A stretch of DNA of 64,000 nucleotides from Neoroseomonas alkaliterrae (GTDB lineage Bacteria > Pseudomonadota > Alphaproteobacteria > Acetobacterales > Acetobacteraceae): contig NZ_JACIJE010000004.1 of NCBI RefSeq assembly GCF_014199195.1, positions 124,001 to 188,000 of the forward strand, given 5' to 3'. A program made the translations under genes and the position numbers. Numbering within the stretch: the first letter of the stretch is position 1; every line of letters starts with the position of its first letter. This document shows, piece by piece, positions 18,145-26,433 of this stretch. The notes below the pieces were generated by a model. The model was given only the letters and a program-made list of their open reading frames with translations. It was not told the DNA's origin and searched no databases.

Positions 18145-19644
18145 ATGACCCGCATCGCCATCGGCGGCTTCCTGCACGAGAGCCATTCCTTCGCGCCGCT
18201 GCCCACGGGCTGGGCCGAGTTCGTGAAGCCCGGCGGCTTTCCGCCGCTGCAGAAGCGCGACACGCTGCTCGACGCGCTGCGCCCCACCTCCTGCCCCGCC
18301 GCCGGGGCCATCATGGTGGCCGAGGAGGAGGGTGTCACGATCGCCCCGCTCGCCTGGGGCTTCGCCAACCCCGCCGGGCCCGTCACCGCCGAGGCCTTCG
18401 AGCGCATCGCCGCACTCATCATCGCCGCGCTGTCGGATGCGCTGGAGGAAGGGCCGCTCGACGGCGTCTATCTCGACCTGCACGGCGCGATGGTCGCGGT
18501 CGGCTTCGACGATGCGGAAGCCGAGCTGCTGCGCCGCGTGCGCGCGGTGGTCGGGCCGGATGTGCCGATCGCCGCGAGCCTCGATCCGCACGCCAACATG
18601 ACCGCGGCGATGGTCGCGCATGCGGATGTGCTGGTGCCCTTCCGCACCTATCCGCATGTGGACATGAAGCCGGCCGGGGCGCAGGCCGCGCGGCTGCTGC
18701 TGCGCATGATCCGCGAGCGCCGCCGCCCGGCCAAGGCGTTCCGCGAGATCGACTATTGGACGCCGCTTCCCGCGCAATGCACCATGGTCGCGCCGATGGC
18801 CGAGGTGATGGCGGAACGCGCCCGCCTCGCCGAGGCGCCGGGCATGTGGGAACTCGGCTTCTGCTTCGGCTTCCCCTACGCGGATTTCCCGGGCTGCGGC
18901 ATGGCCATCGCCGCCTTCGCCGACACGACGGAGCAGGCGGCCGAGGCGGCGGACGCGCTGGCCGGATTCATCGCGGCGAAGGAGCCGGAATTCGCCCTCG
19001 GCGTGCTGCCGGCGGCCGAGGGCGTGGCGCGCGCCATGGCCGGTTCGGGCAAGGGGCCGGTCGTCCTGGCCGACACCCAGGACAATCCAGGCGGCGGTGG
19101 GCATGGGGACACCACCGGGCTGCTCGCCGAACTCATCCGCCAGGGCGCCGAGGGCGCGGTGCTCGCGCCGATGAACGACGCCGAGGCCGCCGCCGCCTGC
19201 CATGCGGCGGGGGAGGGGGCGACGGTCACGCTCGATCTCGGCGGCAGGAGCGACGGCGCGCCGCTCGCCGTCACCGCGCTGGTCGAGCGCCTGAGCGACG
19301 GGCGCTTCACCCTGACCGGGCCGATGGGCAGGGGCAACCCGGCCGATCTCGGGCCCTCGGCGCTGATCCGGGTCGCGCCGGGCGTGCGCGTGATCGTGGT
19401 CAGCCGCAAGATGCAGGCGCATGACCAGGCGATCTTCCGCTTCCTCGGCATCGAGCCGGCGGAGCAGGGGATCGTCGCGGTGAAGTCGAGCGTGCATTTC
19501 CGTGCCGATTTCCAGCCCATCGCGCGGGAGGTGATCGTGGTGGCCGCGCCGGGGCCGGTGGTGGCCGACCCGGCGGTGCTGCCCTTCACCAATCTCCGCC
19601 CCGGGCTGCGGCTGCGGCCCGGCGACAACCGGCGCACGCCGTGA
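18145..19644 (+). CDS. M81 family metallopeptidase (MlrC-like)
   Basis: This 499-residue protein belongs to the family of microcystinase C. The N-terminal half has GGFLHESHSFAP, GVYLDLHGAM and SLDPHANMT with the candidate metal ligands. The C-terminal half has LADTQDNPGGGGHGDT, the family hallmark. Most members are found in bacteria that do not degrade microcystin and sit, as here, next to peptide importers. It probably hydrolyses an imported peptide or amide. It starts 4 bases after the carbamoylase-like gene and is overlapped by the next one. Confidence 0.9.
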   Translation: MTRIAIGGFLHESHSFAPLPTGWAEFVKPGGFPPLQKRDTLLDALRPTSCPAAGAIMVAEEEGVTIAPLAWGFANPAGPVTAEAFERIAALIIAALSDALEEGPLDGVYLDLHGAMVAVGFDDAEAELLRRVRAVVGPDVPIAASLDPHANMTAAMVAHADVLVPFRTYPHVDMKPAGAQAARLLLRMIRERRRPAKAFREIDYWTPLPAQCTMVAPMAEVMAERARLAEAPGMWELGFCFGFPYADFPGCGMAIAAFADTTEQAAEAADALAGFIAAKEPEFALGVLPAAEGVARAMAGSGKGPVVLADTQDNPGGGGHGDTTGLLAELIRQGAEGAVLAPMNDAEAAAACHAAGEGATVTLDLGGRSDGAPLAVTALVERLSDGRFTLTGPMGRGNPADLGPSALIRVAPGVRVIVVSRKMQAHDQAIFRFLGIEPAEQGIVAVKSSVHFRADFQPIAREVIVVAAPGPVVADPAVLPFTNLRPGLRLRPGDNRRTP

Positions 19645-20441
19645 TCGCGCGGCTGCTGGCCACGGCGCTGATGCTCGCCCCCTTCGCGGCGCGGGGCGAG
19701 GTGGTCTCGATCCACGCCGAGGATGGCGCCGCCTTGCGCGCCATGGTCGTCGAGCCGGCCGCGGGGGTGGCGCGCCGGCCGGCGGTGGTGGCGCTGCATG
19801 GCTGCACCGGCCTCGCGGCGCCCGACCGCCCGCTGCGGCTGCCGGCGCGCGAGACGGACTGGGCCGCGCGGCTTTCCGCGCTCGGGCACCGGGTGGTCTT
19901 TCCCGACAGTTTCGGCAGCCGCGGCCTGGGCCCCGCCTGCGGGCGGGCGGAGCATCCGGTGCGCCCCGGGGGCCTGCGCGCCGGGGATGCGCGCGCGGCC
20001 CTCGCCTGGGCGGCGGCGCAGGCGGACGAGCCGCCGGGCGGGGGCATCCTGATGGGCTGGTCGCATGGCGGCAGCACGGTGCTGGCGACGCTCGGCGCGC
20101 CGCTGCCGCCGGGCCTGCTGCGGGCGGCGATCGCCTTCTATCCGGGCTGCGGCGCGCTGCTCGCGGGTGCGCCGGGCTGGGCTGCGCCGGTGCCGCTGCT
20201 GATGCTGCTGGGCGAGGCGGATGACTGGACGCCGGCGCATCGCTGCGAGGCCCTGGCCGCGCGGGCGCCGGAGCGGATCGAGCTCCGCGTCTTTGCCGGC
20301 GCGCACCACAATTTCGACCATCCAGGGATACCCATCCGCTCCCGCCTGCTGCCCAACGGCCAGACGGTGACGACGGGCACCGATGCGGCGGCGCGGGAGG
20401 GCGCGATCGCGGCGGTCCTGGGCTTCCTCGCAAGGCGCTGA
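19641..20441 (+). CDS. Dienelactone hydrolase family alpha/beta hydrolase with signal peptide
   Basis: This 266-residue alpha/beta hydrolase begins with GTG overlapping the previous stop. A short signal peptide (LLATALMLAPFAARGE) suggests a periplasmic enzyme. The oxyanion region is VVALHGCTGL and the nucleophile elbow is GWSHGGS, with Ser where classic dienelactone hydrolases have Cys. The Asp is in LGEADDWTP and the His in AGAHHNFDHP. It is the last gene of the importer-hydrolase operon. The substrate is unknown; an ester or lactone is the family default. Confidence 0.87.
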   Translation: MIARLLATALMLAPFAARGEVVSIHAEDGAALRAMVVEPAAGVARRPAVVALHGCTGLAAPDRPLRLPARETDWAARLSALGHRVVFPDSFGSRGLGPACGRAEHPVRPGGLRAGDARAALAWAAAQADEPPGGGILMGWSHGGSTVLATLGAPLPPGLLRAAIAFYPGCGALLAGAPGWAAPVPLLMLLGEADDWTPAHRCEALAARAPERIELRVFAGAHHNFDHPGIPIRSRLLPNGQTVTTGTDAAAREGAIAAVLGFLARR

Positions 20442-20446
20442 GGCCG

Positions 20447-20587
20447 CGGAACACGGGTCTGACCTTCGTCCGCGGGGCATCTGCCCGTCATGCCGCGCGC
20501 GGCCGGCCCCACAGCCCCGCGCCCCGTCGCAGCGGGTGATCCGTGCAGCGGAGCATAAGGTCATGCCGTTCGCCTGCCTGTTTCGGC
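20447..20587. repeat. Dispersed intergenic repeat, copy A
   Basis: This non-coding stretch resembles the one after the idnD-like gene about 41 kb away. The left 31 bases (20451-20481) match copy B without gaps at 26 positions. After an 11-base variable part, the 13 bases starting at 20493 (CCGCGCGCGGCCG) are identical, followed by shared CCCCAC and AGCCCCGCGC blocks. A weaker match resumes at AAGGTCA near 20567. Both copies lie directly after the stop of a rightward gene in the same orientation. Its role is unknown; a REP-like element, a transcript end or a small RNA are options. Confidence 0.6.
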
Positions 20588-20672
20588 GCAGGGCCGCTGC
20601 AGCAGCCCTCCGGGGGCTTCTTCCGCAGGCCGGATGCCGCCCCGCCGCAAGCGTAGCCACGCGCTCCGGGCA

Positions 20673-21146
20673 TCAAGGGCGGTCCGCGCCGAGGGCCGCG
20701 AGCGCGGGCGCCAGCGACGCCGGCGGCGCACCTGCCGGCCAGGTGACGCTGTGCCCCTGGCCCTCTCGCCTCAGCGTGAGGGAGCAGGTGAGGTTGCCGG
20801 GCGGGGCGGAGGCGAGCCGCTCGAAGCCCGCCGCCTCCAGCAGCGCGAGGATCTCGGCGTAGGACGGCCCTTGGCGCGGAACGGGCACGGCCTCCAGCGG
20901 CGCGCCGGCGCGGGCGCGGCGCAGGGCGAAGGCGCTCCCGTCCGGCAGCAGGCGCAGGCCGGAGCCGCCGCCGGTCACGCCGCCGCCGCAGAACCGATCG
21001 ATGGCGTCCGCGGGTTGCGCGGCGGCGGGCGCGGCGGGGAGCAGCAGCGCGAGGAGCAGGGCGCGCGCCGGCCCTTGCCCGCGGCGGGGCCTGCGCCGAT
21101 AAGGCGCTGCCGCCGGGCCGGGGCGCTGCCGGCTGTCCCCGGCCAT
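20673..21146 (-). CDS. Hypothetical secreted protein
   Basis: This 157-residue protein has no family I recognise. A hydrophobic core ALLLALLLPAAPAAA at about residues 29-43 looks like a signal peptide ending before QPADAIDRFCGGG. The mature part has two cysteines and a helix-like stretch SYAEILALLEAAGFERL. The n-region before the hydrophobic core is unusually long and arginine-rich, and no closer ATG, GTG or TTG exists in frame, so the start is uncertain. It is divergent from rpiB. The protein-like composition and signal peptide make it more likely real than the overlapping frames. Confidence 0.6.
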   Translation of the reverse strand: MAGDSRQRPGPAAAPYRRRPRRGQGPARALLLALLLPAAPAAAQPADAIDRFCGGGVTGGGSGLRLLPDGSAFALRRARAGAPLEAVPVPRQGPSYAEILALLEAAGFERLASAPPGNLTCSLTLRREGQGHSVTWPAGAPPASLAPALAALGADRP

Positions 21147-21174
21147 GGCGGACGATCTCCGCGGGAACAGCATC

Positions 21175-21615
21175 ATGGACACCATCGCCATCGCCTCCGA
21201 CCATGCCGGTCCGCAGCTCCGCGCCGAGTTGCGCGCGGCCCTCGAAGCGGCGGGCCATGCGGTGCTGGACCTCGGCACGGACGGCACGCAGTCGGTGGAC
21301 TATCCCGATTTCGCCGCCGCCGTCTGCCGCGCCGTGACCGAGGGCCGGGCGCGCTTCGGCGTGCTGGTCTGCGGGACCGGCATCGGCATGGCGATCGCGG
21401 CGAACCGCCACCGGGGCATCCGCGCCGCGGTGCTGCACGACACCACCGAGGCGCGGCTGACGCGGGCGCACAACGACGCCAACGTGGCCTGCTTTGGCGC
21501 GCGGACCACGGGCGTGGAGACGGCGCTGGACGCGCTCCGGGCCTTCCTCGCGCAGCCCTTCGAGGGCGGGCGGCATGAGCGGCGGGTCGCGAAGATCGAG
21601 GCGCAGAACGGTTAG
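21175..21615 (+). CDS. rpiB: Ribose-5-phosphate isomerase B
   Basis: This 146-residue enzyme interconverts ribose 5-phosphate and ribulose 5-phosphate in the pentose phosphate pathway. Family motifs are IASDHAGPQLR at the start, YPDFAAAVC, the active-site Cys in VLVCGTGIGMAIAANR, and RAHNDANVACFG. I chose the ATG giving MDTIAIASDHAG, the usual family start; an in-frame ATG 10 codons upstream (21145) is possible. In alphaproteobacteria rpiB commonly precedes glyA, as it does here after a long gap. Confidence 0.95.
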   Translation: MDTIAIASDHAGPQLRAELRAALEAAGHAVLDLGTDGTQSVDYPDFAAAVCRAVTEGRARFGVLVCGTGIGMAIAANRHRGIRAAVLHDTTEARLTRAHNDANVACFGARTTGVETALDALRAFLAQPFEGGRHERRVAKIEAQNG

Positions 21616-22164
21616 GGCGGCGGCGTCTCGCCCGCCTGGGCGCGGCGCGCGGCGGGCCCGCGGCCTGCGCGGGGCGAGCCCGGTGCCGGAGGGCGACGCG
21701 GCGAGCTTCGGCCCGGATCCGGCGTTCCCGCCGCGGAGGCGGGGACGAGCCGCCCGCGTCCGTGTGCTGGCCATGGCCGGCAGCGATCCCCGGCCCGCTG
21801 GGCGTGCCTGGGCGGGCGCGGAGGCTCTCACGACAGGGGCTGGAACGGCGCCCGATGCCGGCGCGAGACGCGGCGGTCGCGGTCCGGGCCGTTGTTTGCC
21901 CGTGGAGTCGCGCCGGCAGGGCAGTGTCGCGCCGGCCATGCCCCGGCCGGAGCGGCCGTGCCGCGTGCCGCCGTGGCCCGTTCGCGGCGCGGAGGGCAGC
22001 GCGTCCCGGGCCGCGCGAACCCTTCGGAAACCGCGCCTTGGCGGGCGCTTCCGGCGCGCGCCCCCGGTCCGTCGCGGGCCTTCGGATGCAGGCGTCCGGA
22101 GCCGCGCCCGCATGTGATGGCTGCGCCTTGCCAAGCCCGCCCGGCCCGGCGCACAACCGCCGGC
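21616..22164 (+). other. Long apparently non-coding leader between rpiB and glyA
   Basis: These 549 bases are extremely GC-rich and hold only low-complexity, Arg/Ala/Gly/Pro-rich open frames on both strands with no family signal. I found no tRNA, clear terminator or recognisable riboswitch core (glycine, SAM, THF) by eye. Several short inverted repeats exist (for example around GCGCCGGC), as expected at this composition. It could contain a regulatory leader for glyA. Confidence 0.4.
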
Positions 22165-23508
22165 ATGATGCGACCCGCCCCCGCCCCCCTTCGCGCGCCG
22201 GAAGGCCCCGTCTCCGGCGTCGCGCCCGCAGCCGCCTTCTTCGCCGCCGGCCTCGCTGAGGCGGACCCCGACCTCGCCGCCGCGGTGGCGCAGGAACTGG
22301 CCCGCCAGCAGGACGGGATCGAGCTGATCGCCTCGGAGAACATCGTCTCGAAGGCGGTGCTCGAGGCACAGGGCAGCGTGCTGACCAACAAATATGCCGA
22401 GGGCTATCCCGGCCGGCGCTACTACGGCGGCTGCGAGGCGGTGGATGTGGCGGAACGGCTCGCGATCGAGCGCGCCTGCGCGCTGTTCGGCTGCGGCTTC
22501 GCCAATGTCCAGCCGCATTCCGGGGCACAGGCCAACCAGGCCGTCTTCCTCGCGCTGCTGCAGCCGGGCGATGCCTTCATGGGCCTCGACCTCGCCGCCG
22601 GCGGGCACCTGACGCATGGCTCGCCCGCCAACCTCTCGGGCAAGTGGTTCAGGCCGGTGCCCTACACGGTGCGCCGCGAGGACCAGCGCATCGACATGGA
22701 GGAGGTCGCGCGCATCGCGCGGGAGAGCCGCCCGAAGCTGATCATCGCCGGCGGCTCGGCCTATGCCCGGCACTGGGATTTCGCGCGCTTCCGGCAGATC
22801 GCCGACGAGGTGGGCGCGTATTTCATGGTGGACATGGCGCATTTCGCGGGCCTCGTGGCCGGCGGGGCGCATCCCTCGCCCTTCCCGCACGCGCATGTGG
22901 TGACCACCACCACGCACAAGACGCTGCGCGGCCCGCGTGGGGGCATGATCCTCACCAATGACGAGGCGCTGGCGAAGCGGTTCAACTCGGCCGTCTTCCC
23001 GGGGCTGCAGGGCGGGCCGCTGATGCATGTCATCGCCGCCAAGGCGGTCGCCTTCGGGGAGGCGCTGCGGCCCGAGTTCCGCGCCTATGCCGCCGCCGTC
23101 GTCGCCAACGCCCAGGCGCTGGCCGAGGAGCTGAAGGCCCAGGGCCTCGACCTCGTGACCGGCGGGACCGACAACCACCTGCTGCTGGTGGACCTGCGGC
23201 CCAAGCGCCTGACCGGCAAGGTCGCGGAGGCGGCGCTGAACCGCGCCCACCTGACCTGCAACAAGAACGCCATTCCCTTCGACCCGGAGAAGCCGATGGT
23301 CACCTCCGGCGTGCGCCTCGGCAGCCCGGCCGGCACCACGCGCGGCTTCGGCGTCGCGGAGTTCCGACAGATCGGCCGGCTGATCGGCGAGGTGCTCGAC
23401 GGCGCGGTGGCCGCCTCCAACGCCGATGGCGTGAATGCGGCGGTGGAGGCCGCGGTCAAGGCGAAGGTGCTGGAGCTCTGCCGCCGCTTCCCGGTCTATC
23501 CGGGCTGA
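22165..23508 (+). CDS. glyA: Serine hydroxymethyltransferase
   Basis: This PLP enzyme (447 residues) converts serine and tetrahydrofolate to glycine and methylene-tetrahydrofolate. Strong motifs are [47 protein letters not shown] and the PLP lysine in [14 protein letters not shown] (about residue 252). The C-terminus has [16 protein letters not shown]. It starts at one of two adjacent ATGs and has a slightly longer N-terminus than E. coli GlyA. The nrdR gene follows 10 bases after the stop, so they are likely co-transcribed. Confidence 0.97.
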   Translation: MMRPAPAPLRAPEGPVSGVAPAAAFFAAGLAEADPDLAAAVAQELARQQDGIELIASENIVSKAVLEAQGSVLTNKYAEGYPGRRYYGGCEAVDVAERLAIERACALFGCGFANVQPHSGAQANQAVFLALLQPGDAFMGLDLAAGGHLTHGSPANLSGKWFRPVPYTVRREDQRIDMEEVARIARESRPKLIIAGGSAYARHWDFARFRQIADEVGAYFMVDMAHFAGLVAGGAHPSPFPHAHVVTTTTHKTLRGPRGGMILTNDEALAKRFNSAVFPGLQGGPLMHVIAAKAVAFGEALRPEFRAYAAAVVANAQALAEELKAQGLDLVTGGTDNHLLLVDLRPKRLTGKVAEAALNRAHLTCNKNAIPFDPEKPMVTSGVRLGSPAGTTRGFGVAEFRQIGRLIGEVLDGAVAASNADGVNAAVEAAVKAKVLELCRRFPVYPG

Positions 23509-23518
23509 GGGGCGCGCG

Positions 23519-23983
23519 ATGAAGTGCCCCTTCTGCGGCGCCGAGGACACCCAGGTGAAGGACAGCCGCCCGGCCGAGGACGGGGCGGCGATCCGGCGCC
23601 GGCGGGCCTGCGCCTCCTGCGGGGCGCGCTTCACCACCTTCGAGCGGGTGCAGCTGCGCGAGATCACGGTGCTCAAGACCGATGGCCGCCGCGTGCCCTT
23701 CGACCGCGAGAAGCTCGCGCGCTCGATCCGCGTGGCCTGCCGCAAGCGGCCGGTGGACGAGGACCGGATCGAGCGTCTGGTCAATTCCATCCAGCGCCGC
23801 CTGGAGACCGAGGGCGAGACCGAGATCCCCTCGCGCAAGATCGGCGAGATCGTGATGGAGAGCCTGCGCGAGCTCGACCAGGTGGCCTATGTCCGCTTCG
23901 CCTCGGTCTATCGCAACTTCAGCGAGGCGAAGGATTTCCAGGCCTTCCTCGGCGAGCTCGGCTCCGCGGGCAGCGCGGACTGA
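23519..23983 (+). CDS. nrdR: Transcriptional repressor NrdR
   Basis: This 154-residue regulator represses ribonucleotide reductase genes in response to ATP/dATP. The zinc ribbon is clear (MKCPFCG near the start and CASCGARF near residue 32), followed by an ATP-cone domain with [20 protein letters not shown]. The C-terminal [13 protein letters not shown] is typical. The gene lies 10 bases after glyA, the usual alphaproteobacterial arrangement, and begins at the ATG giving MKCPFC. Confidence 0.97.
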   Translation: MKCPFCGAEDTQVKDSRPAEDGAAIRRRRACASCGARFTTFERVQLREITVLKTDGRRVPFDREKLARSIRVACRKRPVDEDRIERLVNSIQRRLETEGETEIPSRKIGEIVMESLRELDQVAYVRFASVYRNFSEAKDFQAFLGELGSAGSAD

Positions 23984-23995
23984 GCCATCGCGCCG

Positions 23996-24664
23996 ATGAT
24001 CCCGGCGCTGATCCTGCTGGTCCTCGCGCTGGTCCTCGGGCCGACGGCCTATGTGCGCTGGGTGATGGCCCGCCACGCCGCCGACCGGCCCGACCTGCCG
24101 GGCACGGGCGGCGAGTTCGCCCGGCACCTGCTCGACGAGGCCGGGCTGCACCACGTCGCGGTGGAAGCGACCGACGAGGGCGACCACTACGATCCGGCCG
24201 TGCCGGCGGTGCGGCTTGCGCCCGGGCATCTCCATGGGCGCTCGGTCACGGCGGCGGCGGTGGCGGCGCATGAGGTGGCGCACGCCGTGCAGCACGCCGA
24301 GGGATCGCGGCTCTTTGCCCTGCGCCTTGCGCTGATGCGCGCGGTGACGCCGCTGCGCCTTGCCGCCGCGGTGGCGCTGACCGTGCTGCCGCTGGGCGGC
24401 GCGGCGGCGGGGGCGGGGCATCTCGTGCTGCCCTCGCTGCTGCTGGCGCTGGCGCTGTTCGGGCTGTCGGTGCTGGTGCATCTCGTCACCCTGCCGCTCG
24501 AGTTCGATGCCTCCTTCGGCCGGGCGCTGCCGGCGATCACGCGGGGCGGGTATCTCTCGGGGCGCGACCTCGGCGCGGCGCGCGCGGTGCTGCGCGCGGC
24601 GGCGCTGACCTATGCCGCGGGCGCATTCCTGTCGGTGCTGCAACTCGCGCGGGTGGTGCGGTAG
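23996..24664 (+). CDS. YugP-type zinc metallopeptidase, membrane-bound
   Basis: This 222-residue protein matches the neutral zinc metallopeptidase (YugP) family. An N-terminal helix IPALILLVLALVLGPTAYVRW is followed by a zinc motif HEVAHAVQ near residue 92. Two hydrophobic helices (RLAAAVALTVLP and LVLPSLLLALALFGLSVLVHL) precede an FDASFGRALP segment that resembles the family's EFDAS third-ligand region. It begins 12 bases after nrdR. Its place between nrdR and ribD is unusual. Its substrate is unknown. Confidence 0.85.
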   Translation: MIPALILLVLALVLGPTAYVRWVMARHAADRPDLPGTGGEFARHLLDEAGLHHVAVEATDEGDHYDPAVPAVRLAPGHLHGRSVTAAAVAAHEVAHAVQHAEGSRLFALRLALMRAVTPLRLAAAVALTVLPLGGAAAGAGHLVLPSLLLALALFGLSVLVHLVTLPLEFDASFGRALPAITRGGYLSGRDLGAARAVLRAAALTYAAGAFLSVLQLARVVR

Positions 24665-24712
24665 GGCGGCTTGCCGGCGGGGCGGGGAAGGTGGACAACC
24701 CCGCAGCCCCCG

Positions 24713-25822
24713 ATGTCCGACGACCTGCACCACATGCGCGCCGCGCTGGCCCTGGCCCGGAGGGGCCTCGGCAACACCTGGCCGAACCCGGCGGTGGGCT
24801 GCGTGCTGGTGCGCGATGGCCGGGTGGTCGGGCGCGGCTGGACCCAGCCCGGCGGGCGGCCCCATGCCGAGACCGAGGCGCTGCGCCGCGCCGGTTCGCG
24901 GGCGCGCGGGGCGACGGCCTATGTCACCCTCGAGCCCTGCTCCCATCACGGCCGCACGCCGCCCTGCTGCGACGCGCTGGAGGCGGCGGGCGTCGCGCGG
25001 GTGGTGGTGGCGATGCGCGACCCCGACCCCCGGGTGGACGGGCGCGGCCTCGCGAGGCTGCGCGCCGCGGGCATCGTGGTGGAGGAGGGGCTCTGCGCCG
25101 AGGAGGCCCGCGCGCTCAATGCCGGCTTCTTCCGCCGCATCGAGGCCGGGCTGCCGGTGCTCACGCTGAAACTGGCCTCCACGCTCGACGGGCGGATCGC
25201 CACCGCGGCGGGGGAGAGCCGCTGGATCACCGGGCCCGCGGCGCGGCGCGCGGTGCATGCGCTGCGCGCGCGGCACGATGCCATCCTGGTGGGCTCGGGC
25301 ACGGTGCTGGCCGACGACCCGGACCTGACCTGCCGCATCCCGGGGATGGAGCGCGTGCCGATGCTGCGCGTGGTGGCCGATGCGCGGCTGCGCACGCCGC
25401 TCTCGGCGCGGCTGGTGGCGACGGCCCGCGCCACGCCCACCTGCATCGTGACCGTGCCGGGCCATCCGCCTGCCGCCCTCGCGCCCTTCTTTGCCGCCGG
25501 GGTGGCGGTGCAGACGGCCCCGGCCGGCGAGGGCGGGGGGCTCGACCTGCGCGCGCTGCTCGCCGCCCTGGCCCAGCGCGGGGTGACGCGGGTGCTGGCC
25601 GAGGGCGGGGCGGGGCTCGCCGCGGGGCTGCTGCGGGCGGGGCTGGTTGACCGGCTCGCCTGGTTCCACGCGCCGGGGGTGCTGGGGGCCGAGGGGCTCC
25701 CGGCGGCCGAGGGCTTGCGCGTCGGGGCGCTTGCCGCCATGCCCCGCTTCCGGCGCGTTGCGCTCGCCCCCCTCGGCGCCGATGTGCTGACCGAGTTCGA
25801 ACGCATCGAGGAGATGCCCTGA
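24713..25822 (+). CDS. ribD: Riboflavin biosynthesis deaminase/reductase RibD
   Basis: This bifunctional enzyme (369 residues) performs the second and third steps of riboflavin synthesis. The N-terminal deaminase domain has the zinc site HAETEAL and TLEPCSHHGRTPPCCDAL. The C-terminal reductase domain has LASTLDGRIATAAGESRWITG and EGGAGLAAGLL. I chose the ATG giving MSDDLHHMRAAL; a TTG 14 codons upstream is in frame but less likely. It overlaps ribE by 1 base. I saw no FMN riboswitch in the short gap before it. Confidence 0.96.
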   Translation: MSDDLHHMRAALALARRGLGNTWPNPAVGCVLVRDGRVVGRGWTQPGGRPHAETEALRRAGSRARGATAYVTLEPCSHHGRTPPCCDALEAAGVARVVVAMRDPDPRVDGRGLARLRAAGIVVEEGLCAEEARALNAGFFRRIEAGLPVLTLKLASTLDGRIATAAGESRWITGPAARRAVHALRARHDAILVGSGTVLADDPDLTCRIPGMERVPMLRVVADARLRTPLSARLVATARATPTCIVTVPGHPPAALAPFFAAGVAVQTAPAGEGGGLDLRALLAALAQRGVTRVLAEGGAGLAAGLLRAGLVDRLAWFHAPGVLGAEGLPAAEGLRVGALAAMPRFRRVALAPLGADVLTEFERIEEMP

Positions 25823-26433
25823 TGTTCACCGGGATCGTGACGGCCCTCGGCACGGTGCGGGAGGTGCAGCCGATCGGCGGCGGGCACGACCTGCGCCTCG
25901 TGATCGGCACCGCGCCCGAGTTCCTCGCCCGGCCCGTCCCGGCCGCGATCGGCGCCTCGATCGCCTGTTCCGGGGTGTGCCTGACGGTGGTGCATCTCGC
26001 CGCCGACGCTTTCTCGGTGGACTGCTCGGCCGAGACGGTGGCGAAGACCACGGTGGGCGGCTGGAGGCCGGGGACGCGGGTGAATCTGGAACGCGCGTTG
26101 CGCCTGGGCGACGAGCTCGGCGGCCATCTGGTCGCGGGGCATGTGGACGGGGTGGCGGAGGTGGTCTCGGCCACGCCGGAGAACGCATCGGTGCGCTGGC
26201 GCTTCCGCGTGCCGGCGGCGATCGCGCCCTATATCGCGCCCAAGGGGTCGGTCGCGATCGACGGCGTCTCGCTGACGGTCAACGAGGTTGACGGGGAGGT
26301 GTTCGGCGTCAACATCATCCCGCACACCGCCGCGGTCACCACCTTCGGGACGCTGCAACCGGGGGACAGGGTGAACATCGAGGCCGACATGATGGCGCGC
26401 TACGTGGCGCGCCTCCGGGAGTATCAGCGATGA
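25822..26433 (+). CDS. ribE: Riboflavin synthase alpha subunit
   Basis: This 203-residue enzyme dismutates two 6,7-dimethyl-8-ribityllumazine molecules to riboflavin. It shows the two homologous lumazine-binding barrels: MFTGIVTALG with CSGVCLTVV in the first half and DGVSLTVNEV with FGVNIIPHTA in the second. Length and start are normal. It overlaps both neighbours in the rib operon by 1-4 bases. Confidence 0.97.
   Translation: MFTGIVTALGTVREVQPIGGGHDLRLVIGTAPEFLARPVPAAIGASIACSGVCLTVVHLAADAFSVDCSAETVAKTTVGGWRPGTRVNLERALRLGDELGGHLVAGHVDGVAEVVSATPENASVRWRFRVPAAIAPYIAPKGSVAIDGVSLTVNEVDGEVFGVNIIPHTAAVTTFGTLQPGDRVNIEADMMARYVARLREYQR

Noticed and set aside
18145-19644. A microcystin-degradation (mlr) cluster because of the MlrC-like gene
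   Set aside because: mlrA, mlrB and mlrD are absent, and M81 proteins are widespread next to peptide importers in non-degraders.
20383-20862. A 159-residue rightward frame across the end of the dienelactone-hydrolase-like gene and repeat copy A
   Set aside because: It overlaps the real gene's end and the repeat, and its composition is not protein-like.
21494-22117. A 207-residue rightward frame between rpiB and glyA
   Set aside because: It starts inside rpiB, is low-complexity Arg/Gly/Pro/Ala, and shows no conserved motif.
21828-22391. A 187-residue leftward frame opposite the glyA start
   Set aside because: Its beginning is the antisense of GlyA coding sequence and the remainder is low complexity.
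24665-24712. FMN riboswitch upstream of ribD
   Set aside because: The gap is too short, and none of the conserved RFN sequence blocks is visible; the same is true before ribB and ribH.
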